The notes under the pieces are model-generated. The model was not told where the DNA came from. It saw nothing but the letters and a program-made list of their open reading frames with translations, and did not search any database. This document shows, piece after piece, positions 1 through 6,944 of a stretch of DNA of 64,000 bases. Position numbers and translations under genes: made by a program. Position 1 is the stretch's first letter, and each line of letters starts with the position of its first letter. The DNA is from Neorhizobium tomejilense (lineage in GTDB: Bacteria > Pseudomonadota > Alphaproteobacteria > Rhizobiales > Rhizobiaceae): positions 35,160 to 99,159 of the forward strand of contig PVBG01000020.1 in the NCBI GenBank assembly GCA_002968845.1. Reading direction: 5' to 3'.

Positions 1-1
1 C

Positions 2-364
2 GACGCAGCGCTGGTACGCCAGTCGGTCGCCACCAACGGCATTACCGGCATCGCGCTCACCAAGCTCGACGTGCTCGACGGCCTCGACGAGTTGAAGATC
101 TGCGTCGGCTACATGCTGGACGGCGAGCAGATCGATCATCTTCCTGCAAGCCAGGGCGCCCAGGCTCGTGTAGAGCCGGTCTATGTCACCCTCGAAGGCT
201 GGAAGGAATCGACGGTCGGGGCTCGCTCCTGGGCGGATCTGCCGGCCCAGGCGATCAAATATGTCCGCCAGGTCGAGGAATTGATCGGTGCGCCGGTTGC
301 CCTACTTTCCACCAGCCCGGAGCGGGACGACACCATACTTGTGACCGACCCGTTTGAAGATTAA
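2..364 (+). CDS. purA: Adenylosuccinate synthetase, C-terminal part
   Basis: The reading frame is open from base 2 and ends at a stop at 364, so the gene is cut by the left edge of the window and only about the last 120 residues are present. The enzyme joins IMP and aspartate using GTP to form adenylosuccinate, the first committed step of AMP synthesis, in the cytoplasm. The visible part has the family's C-terminal pattern: GIALTKLDVLDGLDELKIC, then VYVTLEGWKESTVGARSW, then a conserved end including VALLSTSPERDDTI. The GTG at 71 could look like a start but lies inside conserved enzyme sequence. A UUCG hairpin follows the stop. Identification is firm; the start lies outside the window. Confidence 0.95.
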   Translation, partial: DAALVRQSVATNGITGIALTKLDVLDGLDELKICVGYMLDGEQIDHLPASQGAQARVEPVYVTLEGWKESTVGARSWADLPAQAIKYVRQVEELIGAPVALLSTSPERDDTILVTDPFED

Positions 365-387
365 AGTCAAGAATTGATTACCATTCG

Positions 388-405
388 GCCGGCCTTCGGG
401 CCGGC
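388..405 (+). terminator. UUCG-loop hairpin after purA
   Basis: GCCGGCC (388-394) and GGCCGGC (399-405) form a perfect 7-bp GC stem closed by a TTCG tetraloop. It lies 24 bases after the purA stop and 18 bases before the ATG at 424. There is no good T run, so it may be a weak terminator or an mRNA 3'-end stabiliser rather than a full terminator. Confidence 0.55.
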
Positions 406-423
406 TTACATGAGAAAGTGCTG

Positions 424-3027
424 ATGGCTGATTTTGTAGCGGTGATCCGCCGCGCCGTTGACGGTCTGGCGAACAATACGCCGGAGATGCGTGCGAAGGT
501 TTATGAAAAGGCTCGTGGCGCCGTGCAGCGGCAACTCGAGAACATGAAGCCGCGTCCGCCTGAAGACATGCTGCGGCGGCAGCTCGACAAGCTCGAAGCC
601 GCCATCGTCGACGTCGAGAGCGAACATGCCGAAGCACTGGAACCGATAGCCGACGGCGCAAGTGCCGCAGATGCCGAGACGGCCGGTGAGGCTGCTCCGG
701 CCGAGCGGGTCTCGGAATACCAGGACGACCAGCAACACGCTGCCGAACCGGCTCAGGCGCCGGAAGAGACGCAGGCCGCGTCCGAATCAGCCCCCTCCGT
801 TCGCGCAGAACGGCCCGTCTTTTACGAAGACGGTTATGAAGAGCCGGCACCGGCCGTCGCCCATGCCGAACCCGCCGAGCCGGAGCCGGTCGCGCAGGAA
901 CCTGCCGACGTGGAGCCTCCGGTCTCCGAGCCGGCCCTCCTCCACGAGGAGGAAGAGGCAACGGCGATTTCCGATCAGCAGGAACCCGCCCAGCAATATG
1001 GCGACTGGCGGGACGACGTGCCGTCGGAAGAGACGCCAGTCGAGGCGGCGCCCTACGATCATTCCGAACAGGCGCCCGAACCGTCGCAGGCTTTCGACGA
1101 GAGCACGATCGAATTCCCGACGGCCGCACCCCTGACTGCCTCGGAGCCGGTTGTGCCGGAACCGGTCGATGTCGCCGAGCCGGCCGATTCGGCTGTGGTC
1201 GAATCGACCGACGACGATTTCCCCTATCCGACACGCGGCGAGCAGACTGCCCAGCAGGACGCTCCCGAATTCGTGGAGGCATGGCGCAGCGAACCGCATC
1301 CGTTTGAAGATCAGCATCCGGTCGAGGACCGGATGGAGGTCGAACAGTCTGTCGAGGCCCACCAGGCGCCGGAACCGGCCAAGCCGGCAGACGAGGATTG
1401 GGGCTGGGAGGTGCCGGCTCCGGCCGAGCCTGCGGCGTCGAGCCAGGAGACGGTCGCCGCCGCTGCATGGAACGATGTGCCGGAACTGATCACCGCCGGT
1501 CCCGTCGTGCCGATCGATCATGCGCATGGCGGCACTGCAACTCCGGCCGACGCTCATTTCGATCCGGAGACCCATGTGTCGGCCGATTCGGTCCGCATGC
1601 CGCCGGTTGCCGATCTCCCGGAGCTCGCGGAGCAATCCGCCGCGGCGGCAGGAGTGGCAACGGCTGTCGGCATTGATCCCTTCGCCGAATATCTCGATGA
1701 GCAACATTCCAAGAAGACCACTGCCGCGCCGGCGAAGCCGTCCGACAGCGATCCGTGGGGTGATCTCGAGGAGCTGATCGGCTTCAACAAGGATGCGCCG
1801 TCCTCTTCGGGCGGTGGCGCACGCAGCACGCTCCACACCGATGCCGATGCGGACGATCTGATGCATGCGCCGGCCAGGCCCTATCGGGTCACTCCGGTGC
1901 GCAAGCGCAACTATGCCGGCATCGTGCTGGCGGTCGTCGGCCTGGCACTTGTCGGCGGCGGTGGTTATGCGATCTGGCTGAACCGCGATTCGCTGAACGA
2001 CATGGTCGACGGCCTGATCCAGTCAAGCCTGCCCGGAAGCCAGACGGCGCAGCAGACACCGGCGCCCGCACCCGCGACACCGCAGCCCAACCGCGCCCCT
2101 TCGACGCCTTCCACCCCTGCGACGCCGCCACAGAACGGTGCGGCCAATACGCCTGCCGCGCCGCGAACGGCGGACGGATCGACAGCCGGGACCAAATTCA
2201 CGCAGCGGCTGATGGCCGACGGCCGCGAGGTCGACGAGGGGCCGGGCGTCACCGCCGGGTTGGCGCAGAATGCGGAAGGCCAGTCGGTCGCGCAGCTCAA
2301 TGCTCCGCCCGCCAATCCTCCGGCGCAACCGGCGCCCACTCCGAGCGCGCCGAACGGCAGCGCCAATGTGGTGCCGCCTCAGACGCCACCGGTGGTGCCG
2401 GCTCCGAATGCCGCCACGCCGCCCGCCAGCCCGCCTTCGGCGGCCCCGGCGAATACTCCGGCGGTCGCAGGCGAAAAGATGTTCCTTTATGAGGAGCGGA
2501 TCGGCCAGACGGCGCCGACGGCCATCGAGGGCTCGGTCTCCTGGTCGCTGCAGCGCGAGGCAGGTGCCAACGGCCGGCAGGAACCGGTCGTCCAGGGACG
2601 TATCAACGTGCCAGGCAGGGGCCTGACGGCCCTGATGACCTTCAAGCGCAATACGGACCCGTCGCTGCCGGCTAGCCACTTGGTCGAGATTGTCTTCGCC
2701 GTGCCGCCGGATTTCGAAGGCGGCGCGATCGAAAGCGTGCAGCGCATCGCCATGAAGGCGAGCGAGCAGGATCGCGGCAATGCACTAATCGCGGTGCCTG
2801 CGAAGATCACCGACGATTTCCACATGATAGCGCTCAACGATTTTCCGGATGCACGCTCGACCAATCTGGAACTCCTGCGCAGCCGCAACTGGATCGATAT
2901 CCCGATCGCTTATCGCAACGGCCGCCGCGCGCTGCTGACCCTCCAGAAGGGCTCGGAAGGCGAACGCGCCTTCAACGACGCGATCCGCGAATGGGGCACG
3001 CTCGGAGCAACCGCCAGCGGGCAGTGA
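424..3027 (+). CDS. Large Pro/Ala/Glu-rich single-pass membrane protein, unknown function
   Basis: I do not recognise a named family. The protein has about 867 residues in four parts: a short helical N terminus with many charged residues (about 1-75); a long, acidic, low-complexity stretch rich in Glu, Pro and Ala (about 76-470); one transmembrane segment (about 498-518, containing GIVLAVVGLALVGGGGYAIW) after a basic stretch; and a Pro/Ala/Thr-rich linker leading to a compact C-terminal region from about residue 682 that looks folded. The basic residues before the membrane segment suggest a cytoplasmic N-terminal half and a periplasmic C-terminal domain. The ATG at 424 is preferred over an in-frame GTG at 418. 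It follows purA closely on the same strand. A role as a tether or envelope-spanning scaffold is only a guess from the architecture. Confidence 0.75.
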   Translation: MADFVAVIRRAVDGLANNTPEMRAKVYEKARGAVQRQLENMKPRPPEDMLRRQLDKLEAAIVDVESEHAEALEPIADGASAADAETAGEAAPAERVSEYQDDQQHAAEPAQAPEETQAASESAPSVRAERPVFYEDGYEEPAPAVAHAEPAEPEPVAQEPADVEPPVSEPALLHEEEEATAISDQQEPAQQYGDWRDDVPSEETPVEAAPYDHSEQAPEPSQAFDESTIEFPTAAPLTASEPVVPEPVDVAEPADSAVVESTDDDFPYPTRGEQTAQQDAPEFVEAWRSEPHPFEDQHPVEDRMEVEQSVEAHQAPEPAKPADEDWGWEVPAPAEPAASSQETVAAAAWNDVPELITAGPVVPIDHAHGGTATPADAHFDPETHVSADSVRMPPVADLPELAEQSAAAAGVATAVGIDPFAEYLDEQHSKKTTAAPAKPSDSDPWGDLEELIGFNKDAPSSSGGGARSTLHTDADADDLMHAPARPYRVTPVRKRNYAGIVLAVVGLALVGGGGYAIWLNRDSLNDMVDGLIQSSLPGSQTAQQTPAPAPATPQPNRAPSTPSTPATPPQNGAANTPAAPRTADGSTAGTKFTQRLMADGREVDEGPGVTAGLAQNAEGQSVAQLNAPPANPPAQPAPTPSAPNGSANVVPPQTPPVVPAPNAATPPASPPSAAPANTPAVAGEKMFLYEERIGQTAPTAIEGSVSWSLQREAGANGRQEPVVQGRINVPGRGLTALMTFKRNTDPSLPASHLVEIVFAVPPDFEGGAIESVQRIAMKASEQDRGNALIAVPAKITDDFHMIALNDFPDARSTNLELLRSRNWIDIPIAYRNGRRALLTLQKGSEGERAFNDAIREWGTLGATASGQ

Positions 3028-3061
3028 CCAAGCAGGCCCTACTTGGGCGCGGACGAGATTG

Positions 3062-3086
3062 ACGTACTACGCTGAGCGTAGTACGT
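3062..3086. promoter_or_regulatory. Perfect 25-bp palindrome before higBA (putative HigA operator)
   Basis: ACGTACTACGCT (3062-3073), one central G, and AGCGTAGTACGT (3075-3086) are exact reverse complements. The palindrome ends 6 bases before the higB ATG, where the promoter or leader must lie. HigA-type antitoxins commonly bind palindromes at their own promoters, so this is the natural autoregulatory operator. Direct binding is inferred. Confidence 0.75.
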
Positions 3087-3092
3087 TCATCC

Positions 3093-3371
3093 ATGATCAA
3101 GTCGTGGGCGAATAGTTCTACCCGCCGCTTTGCCGAGGACGGCAAAGCCAAGTTTTCGGGGATGGACGAAGAGGCCGCGATCGAGTTGCTGGCGGCGCTC
3201 CACGCGGCATCGTCCCTCAACGATCTCAGCCCATTAAGGTCCGTCGGCCTTCACAAGCTTTCCGGAAATCGCTCAGGGCAGTGGGCAATGACGATCAACG
3301 GGCCGTGGCGAATCTGCTTCACGTTCAGGGATGGAGATGCCTGGGATGTGGAGATCGTCGATTATCATTAG
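3093..3371 (+). CDS. higB: HigB-like RelE/ParE superfamily toxin
   Basis: This 92-residue protein has the HigB pattern. The N terminus MIKSWANSSTRRFAEDG is followed by a helical hairpin, then SVGLHKLSGNRSGQWAMTIN, then a C-terminal strand set with WRICFTFRDGDAWDVEIVDYH. Family members are mRNA-cleaving toxins acting with the ribosome, neutralised by HigA. The toxin-first order with the antitoxin 7 bases downstream is typical of higBA. No Shine-Dalgarno sequence is visible because the palindrome occupies that position, so the transcript could be leaderless or poorly translated. Activity is inferred from family membership. Confidence 0.9.
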   Translation: MIKSWANSSTRRFAEDGKAKFSGMDEEAAIELLAALHAASSLNDLSPLRSVGLHKLSGNRSGQWAMTINGPWRICFTFRDGDAWDVEIVDYH

Positions 3372-3378
3372 GAAGGAT

Positions 3379-3669
3379 ATGCAGATGATGGCAGTTCATC
3401 CTGGTCGCATTTTGAAACGCGAACTGACCGCGCGCAGTCTGTCGGCCAACCAGCTCGCACTTTCACTCCGCCTGCCTTCAGGGCGGATCACCGACATCCT
3501 CAACGGAAAGCGCGGTATTTCTCCCGATACGGCCCTGAGACTGGCGCGGTATTTTGGAAACACCGCTCGTTTCTGGCTCGATCTGCAGACGGCCTATGAG
3601 CTTGCTCTTGCCGAACGGGAAAATGGCGCCCGGATCGCGGAAGAGGTCAAGCCGTCAGAAGCAGCCTGA
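3379..3669 (+). CDS. higA: HigA-like antitoxin, XRE-type HTH
   Basis: A 96-residue antitoxin of the HigA family. It has MAVHPGRILKRELTARSLSA at the N terminus, a helix-turn-helix (about residues 17-70) with ANQLALSLRLPSGRITDILNG and DTALRLARYFGNTARFWLDL, and a short charged tail. The ATG at 3379 is chosen because AGGAAGG lies just upstream; an in-frame ATG at 3331 lies inside higB. It should bind and inactivate HigB and, with it, repress the operon at the 3062-3086 palindrome. The antitoxin has a much better ribosome binding site than the toxin, which would favour excess antitoxin. Confidence 0.9.
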   Translation: MQMMAVHPGRILKRELTARSLSANQLALSLRLPSGRITDILNGKRGISPDTALRLARYFGNTARFWLDLQTAYELALAERENGARIAEEVKPSEAA

Positions 3670-3734
3670 CGTTCCGGGCAGTATAGCCGACCGGCTTCTT
3701 GCACCACACATGCCAAACCGTGGTTTTGTCTCGC

Positions 3735-4118
3735 CTAGAGAAGCGTATGGCCGGCCGCCTGCAGCAGTTCGCGGGCCTTCGGTTCGTCGACCGTTTTGAT
3801 CAGCAGGTGGTCGCCGTCGAATGTGGAGACCACGAAAATGCCGATGCCGTTTTCCGAGAGCGGCCGGATCACCGAGAGCACGATGCCGGTTTCTCCGAAC
3901 GCGAACGGCCCCTGGAACTTGTAGCAGGTCCAGCCGCCGTCCTGTTTGATGCCGGAAGGAACGCGCTCATTGCGGCAGACGATAGAGAGTTCATCCTCGG
4001 TGCGGCTGATGCTGACGAAACCTTCGCCATCCGCCCATGCGGGAATGCTGTCGGCGGGTTCAAGCCTGGCGATGGCATAACTGCCCGCAAGTTTCCTGAG
4101 CGTGATCTGCGCTGCCAT
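3735..4118 (-). CDS. ACT-domain protein
   Basis: A 127-residue cytoplasmic protein resembling the stand-alone ACT-domain family that Pfam groups with CASTOR/ACT_7-like proteins. It has an N-terminal half with PADSIPAWADGEGFVSISRTEDELSIVC, cut by a short spacer from a second unit with ETGIVLSVIRPLSENGIGIFVVSTFDGDHLLIK, the usual beta-alpha-beta ACT signature. Such proteins are thought to bind amino acids or similar small ligands; the ligand here is unknown. It lies downstream of rpoH on the same strand, separated by a terminator, and is probably transcribed separately. Confidence 0.8.
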   Translation of the reverse strand: MAAQITLRKLAGSYAIARLEPADSIPAWADGEGFVSISRTEDELSIVCRNERVPSGIKQDGGWTCYKFQGPFAFGETGIVLSVIRPLSENGIGIFVVSTFDGDHLLIKTVDEPKARELLQAAGHTLL

Positions 4119-4158
4119 CCCTGCTTCTCCATTTCCAGTCCACGGATGCCGGATAAAG

Positions 4159-4186
4159 AAAAGGGGCCGCCGAAGCAGCCCCTTTT
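4159..4186 (-). terminator. Rho-independent terminator of rpoH
   Basis: AAAAGGGGC (4159-4167) pairs with GCCCCTTTT (4178-4186) around a 10-base loop, 23 bases beyond the rpoH stop. Read on the minus strand the stem ends in TTTT and continues into a T-rich stretch, as expected for intrinsic termination. Confidence 0.85.
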
Positions 4187-4208
4187 ATATCGTCAGCGTC
4201 GCGCGGGA

Positions 4209-5111
4209 TTACGCGTCGACAACGCGCAGAGCGTTCGCCTGGGCGAGCGCTTCCTTCTGAACGGCTTCCTGCACCTTTTCGAAGGCGCGGACTTCGATCT
4301 GACGGACGCGTTCGCGGCTGATGTCGAACTCGGACGACAGTTCCTCGAGGGTCACCGGATCGTCGGCAAGACGACGGGCTTCGAAGATGCGGCGTTCGCG
4401 GTCGTTCAGCACGCTCAGAGCCTTGGCCAGCATCCGGCGGCGCGTGTCGAGCTCGTCTTGCTCGATCAGCACGGCTTCCTGGCTTTCGTGGTCGTCCACC
4501 AGCCAATCCTGCCACTGGCCGGATTCGCCTTCGGTGGCGCGGATCGGCGCATTCAGCGAAGCGTCGCCCGAAAGGCGGCGGTTCATGGAAACCACTTCCT
4601 CCTCGGAGACGTTCAGCTTGGTGGCGATTTCTGCCACCTGATCGGGCTTCAGATCACCCTCGTCGATCGCCTGGATCTTGCCCTTCAACCGGCGCAGGTT
4701 GAAGAACAGCCGCTTCTGGTTGGCGGTGGTGCCCATTTTCACGAGCGACCACGAGCGCAGGATGTATTCCTGTATCGAGGCCTTGATCCACCACATCGCA
4801 TAGGTTGCCAGACGGAAACCGCGTTCCGGGTCGAACTTCTTGACGGCCTGCATCAGGCCGACGTTACCTTCGGAGACGACTTCGCCGATCGGCAGGCCAT
4901 AACCGCGATAACCCATGGCGATCTTTGCCACGAGACGCAGGTGGCTGGTGACCAGCTTGTGGGCCGCATCCCGGTCGGCATGTTCGGCATACCGTTTCGC
5001 CAGCATGTATTCCTGCTGCGGTTCCAGCATGGGAAACTTGCGGATTTCGTCGAGATAGCGGTTGAGGCCGGCTTCACCGGCAGTAATGGAAGGCAGAGTA
5101 TTGCGGGCCAT
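4209..5111 (-). CDS. rpoH: RNA polymerase sigma-32 (heat-shock) factor, RpoH1 type
   Basis: A 300-residue sigma-70 family factor. Region 2 is seen at LRLVAKIAMGYRGYGLPIGE and FRLATYAMWWIKASIQEYI. The diagnostic RpoH box follows at QKRLFFNLRRLKGK, and region 4 near the C terminus contains LNDRERRIFEARRLADDP and ISRERVRQIEVRAFEKVQ. RpoH directs RNA polymerase to chaperone and protease promoters. Rhizobia often carry two rpoH genes; proximity to an RluD-type synthase on the same strand fits the rpoH1 locus. AAAGGGG precedes the start. The upstream region has a small leader hairpin (5125-5140) and an AT-rich inverted repeat with one GANTC site. The compact N terminus and lack of a region 1.1 are normal for sigma-32. 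Confidence 0.96.
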   Translation of the reverse strand: MARNTLPSITAGEAGLNRYLDEIRKFPMLEPQQEYMLAKRYAEHADRDAAHKLVTSHLRLVAKIAMGYRGYGLPIGEVVSEGNVGLMQAVKKFDPERGFRLATYAMWWIKASIQEYILRSWSLVKMGTTANQKRLFFNLRRLKGKIQAIDEGDLKPDQVAEIATKLNVSEEEVVSMNRRLSGDASLNAPIRATEGESGQWQDWLVDDHESQEAVLIEQDELDTRRRMLAKALSVLNDRERRIFEARRLADDPVTLEELSSEFDISRERVRQIEVRAFEKVQEAVQKEALAQANALRVVDA

Positions 5112-5272
5112 AAAGCACCCCTTTCCGATCTATATATCGGCTCCCTTTTTGATCTTGCTGTACATGCTGAAGGCGAGCCAAGCGGCGCAGGTCATTTTCG
5201 ACCCCACACCGACCCAGATGACAGATAAGTACGGCAGAACAGTGATTCAAGTCATCACAGAAGCGTTATATC

Positions 5273-5288
5273 ATTACAATATCGTAAT
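5273..5288. repeat. AT-rich inverted repeat upstream of rpoH
   Basis: ATTAC (5273-5277) and GTAAT (5284-5288) flank AATATC in an AT-rich island about 165 bases upstream of the rpoH start, in the 5112-5382 gap between rpoH and the DUF1127 gene. A GATTC (GANTC) site lies at 5244-5248. It could be a regulator site or promoter element; nothing shows which. Confidence 0.4.
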
Positions 5289-5382
5289 ATACAGCGCCAT
5301 GGTTTGACGCGCCGGGAAGCAAGACGATTGTGATCGCCCACGATCCCAGGAGTGTATCTTTACTTCACCCATCTCCGCCGCG

Positions 5383-5688
5383 TCAGAGGCAGTTGCGTTC
5401 CAGTCCGTGGGCATTGGCACGGCGGTAACGGCTGACATCGCCGTAAGCCTGGCTGCGCGAGACGCCGATATCCTTCAACTGGTCGTCGGTCAACTCCAGC
5501 AGCGCCACACGGTTGCGGCGTTGGCGAATTCTTCTCACGATGGCTGCGACCACCCGGCGCAAGGGCGATGGTTTGGCCAATGCATCGTCGGCGGCGGGTG
5601 GCTGGCACGGCGCTGCGGGCGGCAGTTCCATGACAAGGTGATAGCGTTCCGATGCGCGGTCAAAGACCGCCCGGTTCTCGTTCTTCAT
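5383..5688 (-). CDS. DUF1127 (YjiS-like) small protein
   Basis: A 101-residue basic protein whose C-terminal part, with NRVALLELTDDQLKDIGVSR and the following QAYGDVSRYRR, is the DUF1127 signature found in many short alphaproteobacterial proteins. Some family members act in phosphate, carbon or RNA metabolism in Agrobacterium and Rhodobacter relatives. The preceding 50 residues are Ala/Pro-rich and look unstructured. It is longer than the minimal members of about 50 residues. The gene stands alone at the end of a minus-strand series after the Cys-rich protein. Confidence 0.85.
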   Translation of the reverse strand: MKNENRAVFDRASERYHLVMELPPAAPCQPPAADDALAKPSPLRRVVAAIVRRIRQRRNRVALLELTDDQLKDIGVSRSQAYGDVSRYRRANAHGLERNCL

Positions 5689-5737
5689 GATCTTTCTCCT
5701 GAAGGGTGCCGGCTAAATGCGCGCGGCGGGTGTTCAG

Positions 5738-5762
5738 GAGGCGGGCGGCTGGCGCCCGCCTC
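5738..5762 (-). other. Strong GC hairpin between the Cys-rich gene and the DUF1127 gene
   Basis: GAGGCGGGCG (5738-5747) and CGCCCGCCTC (5753-5762) form a 10-bp perfect stem with a 5-base loop, 25 bases beyond the stop of the Cys-rich gene on the minus strand. It lacks a T run, so it may be a Rho-dependent or processing structure rather than a standard terminator. Confidence 0.5.
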
Positions 5763-5786
5763 GATGTCGGTTACCGGTGCTGATTT

Positions 5787-5948
5787 TTACTTGCTGGCTG
5801 CCTGGGCCGTGCGGGTCGCGACTTCCGCTTCCCGCAGCGCTTCAGCGCATTCCTCGCAGCAGACTTCAACCGTCTTGCCGCCGATCTTCACGGCGATCCG
5901 GGTCGAATCGAGTTCGCAGTCGCAGGCGGCGCAGGTGTTCTCTTTCAT
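5787..5948 (-). CDS. 53-residue Cys-rich putative metal-binding protein
   Basis: This short gene is read directly from the complement of 5787-5948. It starts MKENTCAACDCELDSTRIAV, contains KIGGKTVEVCCEECAEALRE, and ends in an Ala-rich tail with AASK before TAA. The CxxCxC pair followed by CCxxC fits a small zinc ribbon or TRASH-like metal-binding fold. AGGAGA lies just before the ATG (on the minus strand), at good spacing. It lies between an AraC-type regulator and a DUF1127 gene, all on the minus strand, 92 bases beyond the regulator's stop. Function is unknown; metal binding is inferred from the cysteine spacing. Confidence 0.8.
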   Translation of the reverse strand: MKENTCAACDCELDSTRIAVKIGGKTVEVCCEECAEALREAEVATRTAQAASK

Positions 5949-6040
5949 GGTGGCATCTCCTGATGTTGATCTTACGGGAAGAAGAAAAGCATTTTGGCAG
6001 GGGCTCCCGCTGTCAAAATCTTTAGCGACTTTTGTGGCTG

Positions 6041-6874
6041 CTATCTCAAGCCCGCAAAGCGCTGGAACTCCGCCGGCGTTCGTCCATAGGCGTGGCGAAA
6101 GGCCGACGAGAAGTGGCTGTGGCTGGAGAAGCCGAGTTCCAGGCCAAGCTCAGTCAGGTCGTCATAGGTGCCGAGCAGATCGAGCGCCCGGGCAAGCCTC
6201 AGGCGAAGCTGGTAGCGGTAGAGCGGCGTGCCCTCCACCTGCTGGAAGACCTGCGTGAGGTAGACCGGTGAGACACCGGTTTCACCGGCAATCTCGGCGA
6301 GCGTCCAGCGGCGGGCGAGATCGGAGGAGAGGGCGAGCTTGGCACGGTCCACCAGCTTCTGGCGGCCGGCGCTGGCGGTGGCGGCACGCGCGGTCCTGAC
6401 GCCGACGGAGCGGCGCACCAGCGTCATGGCCAGCGTTTCGGCTTCCAGCGTCTCGGCGGCGCCGCGCATCAGGCTGTGGCGCAGCAGCGCCACCAGCGCC
6501 TGGGCTCGTTCGTCGATCCTGAGACGCTGCTTGTTGAAGACGAAGCGCGATCCCTTGGGATTGCGATGCTCGGCCGAGACCAGTTCCTCCAGCATCGCCT
6601 CCGGCACGTCCATGCTCAGGCAGGAATCGCCGCCTTCGACCGGGTGACTGATCTGGTAGGCCTCGTCGCAGTTGAAGAACAGGACCTGGTTGGCCTCCGC
6701 CACCGTGTCGTCGCTGCCGACATGGCGCATGAAGACACCGCGATAGGGGAAGACGAGGCTGGTCGCATGGGAGCATTCCTCCCCGCTGCGATGCCGGCAT
6801 TCGCCGTTGCACACGACGTCGCGGACCTTGATCAGGTCCGTGTCGAGGAGCTTTCTGACGGCGAGATGGCTCAT
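6041..6874 (-). CDS. AraC-family transcriptional regulator with Cys-rich N terminus
   Basis: A 277-residue regulator. The C-terminal third is a standard AraC double helix-turn-helix with WTLAEIAGETGVSPVYLTQV and a second helix pair around LTELGLELGFSSHSHFSSAF, ending HAYGRTPAEFQRFAGLR. The N-terminal sensor region is cupin-like (VFPYRGVFMRHVGSDDTVAE) and begins with an unusual cluster, VVCNGECRHRSGEECSHATS, with three Cys and two His that could bind a metal or sense oxidation. The neighbouring short Cys-rich gene on the same strand may be its target. That link is inferred. Confidence 0.85.
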   Translation of the reverse strand: MSHLAVRKLLDTDLIKVRDVVCNGECRHRSGEECSHATSLVFPYRGVFMRHVGSDDTVAEANQVLFFNCDEAYQISHPVEGGDSCLSMDVPEAMLEELVSAEHRNPKGSRFVFNKQRLRIDERAQALVALLRHSLMRGAAETLEAETLAMTLVRRSVGVRTARAATASAGRQKLVDRAKLALSSDLARRWTLAEIAGETGVSPVYLTQVFQQVEGTPLYRYQLRLRLARALDLLGTYDDLTELGLELGFSSHSHFSSAFRHAYGRTPAEFQRFAGLR

Positions 6875-6944
6875 GGAGGACCTTGGGATGCCTCGTGAAT
6901 GTCGGGAGTTATATACTCTTCGACGGTGCCTCAGGCCACCCGTT

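Noticed and set aside
302..1468. Arg-rich minus-strand frame across the large membrane protein
   Set aside because: The composition is typical of antisense reading of Glu/Pro/Ala codons.
3699..5228. Plus-strand frame of about 500 codons over ACT and rpoH
   Set aside because: Both genes on the minus strand are clearly real and their motifs explain the DNA.
5062..5307. Small plus-strand frame between rpoH and the DUF1127 gene
   Set aside because: It starts inside rpoH, has poor coding character and no motif or ribosome binding site.
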